Part shown: positions 54,764 to 64,000 of the stretch, in pieces | Numbering within the stretch: the stretch's first letter is position 1 | How the letters are laid out: every line of letters starts with the position of its first letter | From: Uloborus plumipes | Lineage: Eukaryota; Arthropoda; Arachnida; Araneae; Uloboridae | NCBI GenBank assembly: GCA_038373865.1 | Contig: JAXGGA010005784.1 | Location: 1-64,000 of the forward strand | DNA: 64,000 nt | Direction: 5' to 3' | Notes under the pieces: model-generated | Told to the model about the DNA's origin: nothing | Database searches by the model: none | The model's input: the letters and a program-made list of their open reading frames with translations, nothing else | Position numbers and translations under genes: made by a program

Positions 54764-55548
54764 ACTTCCTTTTACGTAGTAAAGGAAGTATTGTGATCAC
54801 GAAAAAAATTTCACTCAAATTTCGGTCTAAATTTTGACTTTGCTCACCCCTGAATGAATGTCGCGTAGTTTTTTCGACCTGTCAGCACGTGCATATGTAC
54901 CTAACAACATACAAACAGCCGAAAAATCAATTTCGACCACCCCCGAGTAAATTACGACGAGTTTTCTCGTGACGTCTGTATGTACGTATGTGCGGATGTA
55001 TGTGCGGGTGTATGTGCGGATGTATGTGCGTATGTGGCTCGCATAACTCAAAAACTATATGTCGTAGAAACTTCTAGCTTGGTATGTAGGCTCTGAGGGG
55101 GGTCTAGTTGTGCACCTCCCCTTGTGATTGCATTCGAATGTTCCCAAAGGTGTCTTTTACCCCTTTTTTGGGGTAAATCAATGTTAATTTCAATACAGAC
55201 CCAAGTGATATGAACTGGCGCCACTACTTGGCGACATGTCACCAAGCTTTTGGTCGCCAAGTGTTTGACGCCAACTTGGCGATATATCGCCAAGTTGGCG
55301 ACAAATTTGGCGAAAAAATTATTTTTTGATTTTGGGTTCAACTTGGCGCTATTGGCGATATTTTGCGAAAAAATCACTGAGTGATATTAAAATCAGCAAT
55401 ATTTAGAAAATTAACCATTGCAAAATATTTTTTGCATTGTTTCGTGGCAGATTAGGGGAGTAAATATTTGAATTGTTACCTTGCTCACTCCAAGCAATTT
55501 TTTTAACACTTAAGGCAACTACTAAGAAATTTACACGTAAAAGGAAGT
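54764..55548. mobile_element. ACTTCCTTTTACGT-ended element
   Basis: The 14-base inverted ends ACTTCCTTTTACGT and ACGTAAAAGGAAGT match exactly. About 20 more bases (AGTGTGGGGTCCATACCAGA) lie between the right end and the host MITE and may belong to it. The inside has a GTATGTGCGGAT microsatellite (54970-55035) and a cluster of TTGGCGA palindromes (55215-55350). It has no coding capacity. A related fragment is at 32905. Confidence 0.65.
55269..55300. repeat. 32-bp perfect palindrome
   Basis: CGCCAACTTGGCGATA followed by its exact reverse complement, without spacer. Nearby CTTGGCGACATGTCACCAAG is a second imperfect palindrome. These could extrude as a cruciform or bind a dimeric protein. Confidence 0.85.
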
Positions 55549-55584
55549 AGTGTGGGGTCCATACCAGATTTTTTTTTTACAGTG

Positions 55585-56706
55585 TACAATTAACTTTATT
55601 CCCCTTGAAATTTAATTATATCTCCCTCCGATTTTTTTTCCGTCTACGTCACTGAGTATCAGGGTGTAAGCATGAGGAAGTCTTTGTTACACTAAGATTT
55701 CAGTGGCAGATTTACCATGTCGTCAATGACAGGGGGCCCTTATGATAAAAGTGTCTCTGAAAGGGATCAAAACTGCTCTTGGAAACATGTATGTTACACA
55801 AAGGAACTCCCAAAAATGCATTTATTAGACGCTAATGTTGTCTAAATGTCAATGAAAATTAATTTATGTTATGAGAAGGGATGCACCGATTAATCGGTCA
55901 TAATCGGCCACTTTTCCGATTATAATTAATCGGCAAAATCGTACCGATTAATCGGTGGAAAAAATATTTTCTAAATATCATTTTTTGAAGTATACCTTCA
56001 CCAATAAACTATGATGAATAAATTTATTAATAATAGTCAGACGAGTTCTTTTTTTCTTTCTTTGATAAAATGCGTCTACGGAAGAACTATAACAATTACA
56101 TTCTTTAAAAGGTGCGACAAAACTTTATTTATTCGCTTATTTACTTTTTACGTGTCTATTTCATCTGATGAGAGGGTTATATTTTGCAGTTAGAAATCAA
56201 CTTTAAGTGCTAAAAAGGTATCTTTGACATAATATTTAGTCTCAGATAATCAAAAGAATATTGTGCAGTTGCTGGAATTCCGATGTCGATGTACGGGAAA
56301 GTAGGCTTGTTTAGTTATTGACAGAACTTCTTGTTATCTACTCAATTTCACAACTTTATCCTATGGCGTTTTTTTTGTATACCGTTTTGTGTAAAGTTAA
56401 AAAAATATAATGATATTATAAGAACAATACATAAAATACCAGCGCCGCATGTTTTCGTTCCGTAATTTTGCAATTTTTTAACACTTTCGCCAAAATAAGC
56501 GATGTAGTAGCTTAGTCTGCCCGTCACGCAGAACCACTTTTAAAAACTACGGCGATGACAATTCCCCCCCCCCCCTTAACCGGGCTTCAAACACTTACAA
56601 AATTTATTTATGACCTTTTTTCCCACTTTATGCATTTATTCTAAGGGAATTTTCGTCTGATAGAATTTAATGACTGGTTTGAAGTGCTTTTTATCCCTGC
56701 GGGGTA
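55585..56706. other. Gene-free stretch with a lone hAT end
   Basis: GGGATGCACCGATTAATCGG at 55878 and nearby ATTAATCGG repeats mark a hAT end related to 34116, with no partner found. No gene seen. Confidence 0.45.
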
Positions 56707-56850
56707 CATTGTAAAAAATGAATGTTGTTTTTACAGTATAATACATCTAATTTTACAGTACTAAACTGTAAAATTGCTAATTTTACAGTTTATTACCGTG
56801 CATTTTACAATTTTAAACTGGAACCTCTGCTGCCAGTATTATAGTGCTGT
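56707..56850. mobile_element. TA-MITE copy 10, right-truncated
   Basis: TA then CATTGTAAAAAATGAATG; the module GCTAATTTTACAGTTTATTA and the signature GGAACCTCTGCTGCCAG are present. It breaks off near 56850. Confidence 0.7.
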
Positions 56851-57240
56851 CTTAGGGAAACTTAACATTTTAGAAGGAATGCTGAAAATATTTCATACAC
56901 ATAAAATTCAGAATAATTTTTAACTAAAAAAATATTGTTTAAAACTTAAAATGTATTCGTAAATTTGGAAATTCCTCCTAAGTTTTGTAGCTTACTACAG
57001 AAATTGTTTTGAATTAATTTGTTCAATGTCATTTAATTTACTATGTAGTAACCCAGTACAATGTAACTTGCAATCAATGTTCCTATAACAAGTTTTCTTT
57101 TCAAAGCTTGTCGTGATCCGTGCTCTATGTATCAGAGACGGCATGAATAAACAGATCATAGGCGTACCTGTAAAATGCAGCCAGAATTTTAGAATATATA
57201 CTGGCTTTGTTGTACATATTCATGACAAAATGTTACTATA

Positions 57241-57305
57241 CTCGGTTACTTTAAAATAGGCTTATGAAGTTTATAAATTTTGCGTCGTCTCCATGGAAAC
57301 CGTAC
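57241..57305 (+). mobile_element. Left arm of the CTCTGTTACTTT MITE family
   Basis: TA then CTCGGTTACTTTAAAATAGG through TTTTGCGTCGTCTCCATGGA matches the left arm at 53611-53672; the right arm is missing. Confidence 0.6.
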
Positions 57306-60300
57306 GAAAGAAAACAGCTCCACTATTTTTTTTATGCACTGCTGTTGAGGCACTTGTTCTATGTTTATCGATTTAGGCCTACTTTGTTTTTTTATATCCT
57401 CATGTTTTAGTTATTTCTCAACGTTTTCTAACAAATCTAGTCATACATAAACAAAGCAAAAATTTCTAAGAAAAGTTGTGTTTTGTTTATGTTGATTTTC
57501 CAATAGAATAATAGTTTACACACAATGCAATTTTAACCGTTTGCATTAAACCATTGCTGCAAAAGGTAAGTGGGGGAAAAAGTCTATAGCGCCGTAACTA
57601 TGACAACCATCAGGGAAAAGTGCGGAGCGGGGGAAATTGATTTTACTTCAAGACGCCAGCTCTCGTTACACAGGGTATAGTCAGTTTTAATAAATAAATA
57701 AAAAAATTGAATTCCAGGTAATTTAATATTTCTTATTTATTTGTTCGTTACTTTCTGTAATTTTCTTCTGTGCTTGTGTCTTATACAGTGTCCTTTATTT
57801 AGAGGCAAATACATGGAGGTGTTCAAAGGGATTGGGACCAGAAAAAATTTCCCTTTAATCTAGAAGTGTCTCTTAAGGAAGGAACTGTATATAGGGTGAG
57901 GGAGTGCAGTGCACCATTGACCGGTGGGGGGGGGGGGGAGAAGGGCGCTCCCGTGTGAATGTATTGTCAATTGCACATGACGATAAATAACGAAATTCGA
58001 AGCCATAATCAAAAAAATTTAAAGGTAATAGACTTCGGCATTGACTGGTGTAATGAGTAAATGTTGTTAAAGGTCTTGCACATTATGAGTAAACTTCTTT
58101 AAAAAGTCATAATGAAGCAAAAAGACATCCTGTAGTCATTTTAGGAAGTCTTTAAATGTGTCTTTCTAAATGGTAATTAAATTAATGCTCTTTTTTGACC
58201 ATGCGTGGCATTTTTGGGTATTCTCCAAGATTAAAATGTCTGTAGCTATCTGTTTGTAAATTTAAGCTTAGTTTCATTGTTCCCTAGAAAACTATTTGCT
58301 AATGAATGCTCTTGGACCTTTATGAGAGCTTACACTGTGATAGTATTACCCTAAATTTATTTTCCTTCTAAATTCGATTATGTTTAAAACCATGCACAAC
58401 TTGAACATGTAAGAGGAAAGAGGGTCTAATCCTTTTTATTCGAATTAAAAAAATATTTAGGTCTCCAACACGAAGCGTAATCTTCTTAATTTCTTCAAAA
58501 ATGAGTTTTTTAATAATTCTTTTTTGACGTTAGGGACACAATTTTAAAAAGTTTCAGATTGTAGTAAATAGTGAAAAAAAGATTATTGTTTCAAAAAAGT
58601 TTTTTGCCCTCATTCAATTTTTTGGTCTCCCATCTCCTGCATAGTATTCAAAAATAAGGACATTTCAAAGTTCCTTTTAAATGCTTCCATAAAAAGCATA
58701 ATAATAATAATAATAATAATAATAATAGCAATAATAATTGTAAATGTTGTTTTAAAAATGTCTATTTTTGATGCAAATTTTATGCCATTTTATGAATGAA
58801 AACTATTTGGGTTTCTTTTCTAATTATATTGTAAGAGAATTTGGAAGAAAAAAAAATATGTAAAATAATTCTTCAAATATTATTTTAATTTTACTACGTA
58901 GTCAGTATATTATTACAAAAGCACACGATATGTTCCTTTAAATATATCATGTAATTGGAAACCGAACCGACAGAATGGTTCTCTTGTTTTCTCATAATAA
59001 TAATAATAGCACAAGGCTTATACTCCTGCCACCCACTGAGAGTAAAAATTGTCTGCTTATTAACTGAAAGAAAAAGAGGGGGGTGTAAAAATTGGATACA
59101 TTTTTTAATTTTTGTGTACGTCGTAATGAATTTTTGTTCAGGAAATGTTATGGCTGGTACGAGCTTCCGATCTTTGATGTAGGTTAAGATCATGTTTCAT
59201 TGTGAAATATATTTAAAAAAAAATCCACAGAATACCCAACTTAGCGCTTATCCAGTGCTGATTTTTCCATTCTGAGCTTTTAATTTCAACCTTGTAAAAT
59301 CGATTATTCAACATCGATTTTTAAATTTTAATTGCAAAATTTGCATAAATATCGATTTTTGGTTTATATTTGTACTACTTTTTGGCACTGGAAAAAATTC
59401 ATTCAGATTGAAAAAAAATTGCATGTGGGATAGTACGTTCAATAGACAACTTTTTCACTCCACCATACCCCACGCAGATTTTCTTTTTTTTTTGAATTTC
59501 TTATTTTCGCTCCACCCCATTGGACATGGCCTTACGTAAAGTGGATGGATCTTTGTTTTACCCCTTTAAGCAGCTAGACATTAGCCAGAGGCTGAAGCTC
59601 CTACTGTAGTCTATTTGAGTTGCAAATAAAATAAAGGACTTTTGAAAGAAAAAAAAATGAAAGAAAAAGAAAACAAACGAGTTAATTGCGTAACCACAGC
59701 AACAAAACAAGAAGTTAATTTCACTTGCGAAAATGAATTCCATTCACCGTTATTTTTTATTTTATTATCGAGTTTAGAAAAGCCTCTGGTTCTGGTATTC
59801 TGAAAACAATTGTTATGATTCTTTTAATACTCCAAGAATTTCTAATAAATTTCATCTAATACAGAAAACTTCCAATCTTTCTACTAAACTAAAAACTTAA
59901 AAATGTGTATATTCCCCTCCCCCCCCCCAATTCGAAGTTTAGCGAAAATTAGTTTAATCTTGGGATAAAAAGGAGAATAAAGTCGAATTTTAGAAAAAAA
60001 AAAACGCTTCGAGGTGCATTGCTCAGTGCTCAGTGCAGTCATGGTAGAAACAAATTTTGTTACCAAATTCACGAAAATGGTCACCGAATTGTCTTGGCTT
60101 TTATCGAGTCATATACACGTCCAAACTTATGTATATTATAAGTAGGAGCGACAACAAAGTTAAAAGCTTAAAAAAGACAGACGCCATTTTTTTGGCTCAG
60201 TTTGCTCAGTCTTGGTTTTTGAATTGAAATCGTTCAACCAATAATAACCAGCTGAAGATGAAAGCGAGGCGCAATGCATTCCTGAGCAAATGTACACAAA

Positions 60301-62007
60301 GTGAAATTCGATACGTCTGCGTATCGTTTTCTCTTTTGTGAGTGCCTGGTATTTAAACATGCACTGACAAATGGGAAGTTTAAAGCTAATAGATTATTTC
60401 ACTTTTACTAAATAATACTGTTCGGTTTTACATATACTGTATTGAGGACAATATTATATATTTTTGATTGATGATTACTATTTTTGTAATTTTATTTGTT
60501 TTTGATTATGTTCCAGTGAAAGTTAAGAACAAAGGGATGAAAATAGATAAAAGTATGAAAGAAGTCGTAATGTTCCCTAAAAAAATAGGTTTGGGGTCAA
60601 ATCAATATTTTGATCGGATACTAAAAGTAATGCTGAAAAGAAAAACAGGTTTAAAAAAATACAATGAGCAAATCTAAAAACATTTGAAAAATGGAATGCA
60701 GGCTTGCGAGATGGAAGACAAGTTCATATGTCGCTTTGTTCGTACTCTGTAATAAATTTCAGGGAATTGTTTATTTCTTTTATAGTGGGACTTTTCTTCT
60801 TTAGATTTTCTTTTTCCTTTTCTTCATTTACTATGCATTGTTTTAAATTGCTAATTCGTTTTTTTAACGGCAAGTCTAGTCACATATTAATTCTGATTTA
60901 GTAGGAGGATTTGCTTTGGATGAAGTTGATCGAAAATTACGTTTGAGGAAAATAACGTTGTGCGGGTGAGGGAGGGGGAGGATAGAGATTTTCGATTGAA
61001 TTGTTTAGATTAGACTTAGGGCTAACTCTTCCTGTTCTAACGTATCCCTCATGTTTATTTTCTACTCATGTTCTTTTAAAGGAGATACTAAGAGAGGAAA
61101 ATAACGAAAAGATTTTTTTCACCGTCCTTGTAGTTGCTATGAAGCAAATTGTTACGGCCAACTAACTTCTTAGAGATTTTGTGTTCCACAGAGTTCTTCG
61201 TTGCAAAACAAAGAAAAAAAAAGAAAAGAAAAGAAATTGCAATTTATGTCATTATTATTCAAGCACTTTTTCTGATGGTAAATATTTTGTTTGAAGAAAA
61301 AATATATTTAATCCAGTGATAATAAGTAAGCTCAGTTTATAAAAGCAATCTGAAAGCAGCTATGCAGATTCTTTTTGTTTCTTTTATCCATATTTATACA
61401 TTTTAACTACGAAATTCTATATTTAGAGTTTTATGATTTTGACTAATTTAAAAAACGAAACTAAAAATTTATCAATTTAAATGCTTATTTATTATTATAG
61501 ACAAGCTGAGACGTTTTAAGAACGATTTCATAATTTATTAATTTTGCAATCTTTAATCAGTTTATCAAGAAGTGAACAAATTTTCTTACTCAATTAAATG
61601 AGATGCTACCTCTTATAACGAATATCTTTATTTCAAGAGTTTGAACAATACATTTTGTTAATCTGCACATATTACTCTTCTCTAAGAAGTTAATTAACAA
61701 AACTTTATCTACAATGATATAGGTACAATTGGTTTTGTTGGTTTTATATTGAAAAACAACGTGTGACATACCATATCACTTTAAACAAGGAATATAATAA
61801 TTTGATGTTACTTATTGGGATTATTTCAATTACTTTTTATTTGATGTTATTTTATTCTGACTTACTTTTCTTAATTTTGATGTTAGTCTACTATCAAAGG
61901 GGGAAAAAAAAACGAAAATATGCTAATACAAATGTCAAATATAGTACATAAAATAATGTTTTTCCTTTAAATGCATTTAATGAAAATATCCAACACACTT
62001 AGTAATA
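57306..62007. other. Long gene-free stretch
   Basis: About 4.7 kb of AT-rich DNA without a gene, RNA or ended repeat. It contains an ATA microsatellite (58698-58727) and short G runs (57926-57938). A plus-strand frame at 60468-60677 and others near 60160-60360 show no motif. It lies in the presumed Six4 intron. Confidence 0.4.
58698..58727 (+). repeat. ATA microsatellite
   Basis: About nine ATA units in a row, followed by GCAATAATAATTG. Confidence 0.85.
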
Positions 62008-62378
62008 CACTGTAAAAAATGAATGATGTTTTTACAGTATAATAGTTAATTATATAGTAATAAACAAAAAATTCTAATTTTGCAGTAATAAACTAAAATT
62101 GCTAATTTTACAGTAATAAACTAAAATTGCTAATTTTACAGTAATAAATGTATAATTGCTAATTTTACAGTTTATCCCCGTACATTTTACAGCTTTAAAC
62201 TGAACCTCGGCTGCCAGTATTATACTGTTATTTTTGCAGTATAATATTGCTAAATTTTACGGCAATAACCTGTAAAATTTCTGATTTTACAGTTTATTAC
62301 TGTGCATTTTACAGTTTTAAATTGGAACCTCGGCTGCCAGTATTATACTTTAAAAACAACAGTTCATTTTTTGCAGTG
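62008..62378. mobile_element. TA-MITE copy 11, duplicated
   Basis: TA then CACTGTAAAAAATGAATG; ends CATTTTTTGCAGTG. Two signatures (TGAACCTCGGCTGCCAG and TTGGAACCTCGGCTGCC) show a doubled unit. The right target base is worn (TG). Confidence 0.76.
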
Positions 62379-62910
62379 TGTGTTCACTTAGCTCACTCTC
62401 ATGTTTTATACAACATCTAATCTTTAAACGTTTTATACTGCCACCCAGAGGATCATTTTCCTGGGGTATTTTGATGAAGTTAGCAAACCAGAATGTAGTA
62501 AGTACATTTTCACACGGACTAGTGCCTAGTAATGAACTGGAGAATGCCCCTTCGGTCTAACTAACCTCCGTTCAGGCTCAATCGAGTGCTTAGCGATTTT
62601 CCCGGGCTCGTCCCCTACTGCTGATCGTGGGAAAATGCTGGAAAACAAGAAAGTAACAAACTTGTAAACTAGCAACACATGTGCGGCTAATTTTCATGGG
62701 TGCTCACTGCGGGGAGTCGTCGCAGACGAGGTTGTCACGGGTCTTCGAGGACAAATCAATCCTCAATAGATCGCTTCCGCTGAGACTAGACGGGGCACGG
62801 ACATACAGGTTGTGTTTTTTTTGCTAAAGAGTGAGGTTGATCTTGTTGTCAAAGTAAAAAGAAATGCAGTTTCAGCAAGCCCGATACTTCATTTGCGGGG
62901 GGGGGGGGGG
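62379..62910. other. Gene-free, moderately GC-rich stretch
   Basis: About 62440-62810 is less AT-rich and lacks MITE motifs. No protein or tRNA is recognised. It may be conserved non-coding DNA or an old repeat. Confidence 0.3.
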
Positions 62911-63109
62911 CAAAGGCGGATCCAGCTTCTGGCTAAGGAGGGGGTCATTTTCCGAAGGGGGGGGGGTCAAACTGCAATTTTCGGGCAAAAATGGGGGGTT
63001 TTGACAATTTTTTCGGAATATAAGTACCAAAAATGCAATTTTTTGCTATATTTTATCGGTTAAGGGGGAGGTCATGACCCCCATGACCCCTCCTCTGGAT
63101 CCGCGCTTG
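62911..63109. mobile_element. MITE with GGCGGATCCAG ends
   Basis: Ends CAAAGGCGGATCCAG and CTGGATCCGCGCTTG, set in G runs that could be the duplication. The interior mirrors GGAGGGGGTCATTTTCC with CATGACCCCTCCTC. A single related end (GGATCCGCCACTG) is at 19781. Confidence 0.6.
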
Positions 63110-63145
63110 GGGGGGGGGAGATACTTAGTGTAAAATGGACCAAGA

Positions 63146-63312
63146 CAGGCCCGTCAATTTAGGGGGCAGGGGGGTCAATAGCCCCCCTGACTTTGAGAAA
63201 TCAATGTATTAACATATAAATGGGCGTGGTTTTTTATGTTTTCCGATGAAATTGCATTGTGTTTGGACCCTTTGCCCCCCCCCCCCCGGAAAAACTTGAA
63301 ATGACGTCCCTG
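63146..63312. mobile_element. hAT-type MITE with perfect 8-bp duplication
   Basis: Ends CAGGCCCGTCAATTTAG and CTTGAAATGACGTCCCTG; the duplication GACCAAGA is perfect (63138-63145, 63313-63320). Same family as 11730, 13048 and 38660. Confidence 0.9.
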
Positions 63313-63320
63313 GACCAAGA

Positions 63321-64000
63321 GAACACAAAAAACCACTCGGAAAATAAATGCATTGAATTCCCAAGCCTGGGAGGGGGGAGGGGGTTGACCCCCTACGGGA
63401 TGGGCACAAGTTTTAGTATGGAAGAGAACATGTTATACATCATTAAATATAACATATCCCAGTAATGCTGGCAGTAATTTTTTCTGGGTGATGAGGGGGC
63501 GGATGCTAATATTTATTATGGGTGTTTACTGTGTACTCTTTGACTCACTGGTGTTGAAAGGGATGTTAGATCAGCGTATTCAAATATATCATTTTAGTGG
63601 AGAAGCTTAAATTCTTTTTTTTTTGCAAGGAATATTTTAAAGAATAAATAAAAAGAAAGAAGAAAGATAGAAGAAAATAGAAGTGTACTCGTATTCGCAC
63701 GAGTTAGAAGTCGTACTTCGTTTTATGAACTTTTAGCTTTTTTTTTACATAAGTGAATGAATAATAACTGAATAAAAATTTTAGCTTCTATGGATGTCGT
63801 GTTACAGTGAAAATCCGAAAACTGAGTCAACATTAGACGGTGATGTGAATAAAATCATTGATACACCGAATGCATCTGCAAAGACCAAATATTTTCGTTT
63901 AATCATCGGTGAACATTTGCGAATTTCGATTTTTTCCGGTGATATTTTGTAATGAATTTTCATTATTTTTAGGCATTTTCACTTCTCCAATAAAGTATTT
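63321..64000. other. Gene-free stretch to the window end
   Basis: No gene or ended repeat recognised; short T and A runs only. Confidence 0.35.

Larger units (their letters stand above)
54502..55584. mobile_element. TA-MITE copy 9, split by the ACTTCC element
   Basis: TA-flanked. The left part (54502-54763) starts CACAGCAAAACTGAACTG and has the TGGCAGCCGAGGTTCC signature. The right terminus TTTTTTTTTACAGTG ends at 55584. The two halves are separated by the element at 54764. Confidence 0.72.

Overview
This is eukaryotic DNA: AT-rich, mostly non-coding, packed with nested transposable elements, with intron-containing genes and no operons. One host gene is certain. It is the first large coding exon of a SIX-class homeobox gene of the Six4/5 type (44369-45297, + strand), which marks a bilaterian animal. 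The Six4 exon with a very long following intron, an intact Tc1-like transposase, Penelope-like remnants, hammerhead ribozymes and many MITEs fit an arthropod. A chelicerate such as a spider is my best guess, but that is inference from general resemblance and not from a species marker.

Layout. 1-7.6 kb: mariner- and Harbinger-type MITEs, a 150-bp-arm inverted repeat carrying two type I hammerhead ribozymes (3810-4118), two copies of an abundant TA-flanked palindromic MITE (called TA-MITE here), and decayed Penelope and mariner pieces. 8209-9628: a complete Tc1-like transposon with 49-bp identical ends and an intact 343-aa transposase. 10-18 kb: more TA-MITE copies, hAT-type MITEs, a three-level nest of elements (12474-13837) inside a possible tRNA-like SINE, and a degenerate long-period tandem array. 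18-28 kb: small pogo/Tigger-like MITEs, a Penelope remnant with a GIY-YIG domain, TA-MITEs, a GAGTCGG minisatellite with an insertion whose empty site survives next door, and a 393-bp foldback element.

28.2-33.7 kb: a candidate multi-exon gene on the minus strand. A GC-richer last exon has an AATAAA signal, two inner exons have good splice sites and join in one open frame, and a further exon is SAM-like with a stop in it. A 1.7-kb hAT element with a perfect 8-bp target duplication lies in its intron. 33.9-42.3 kb: a hAT element with a decayed transposase nested in a pogo-like element; a 4.2-kb element with about 950-bp terminal inverted repeats and a broken gene; and another nested pair. 43.4-45.3 kb: Six4 5' region and exon 1. 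45.3-64 kb: presumably Six4 intron, with two Helitron-like elements joined exactly head to tail inside a TA-MITE (49442-53013) and many smaller MITEs.

The strongest unusual items are the paired hammerhead ribozymes on opposite strands of one inverted repeat, the exact Helitron tandem, the long-TIR element with its own unfamiliar gene, and the possible minus-strand gene. All coordinates of inverted repeats and target duplications were read by eye from the sequence. Family assignments come from terminal motifs, duplication length and remembered protein motifs, not from a database search.
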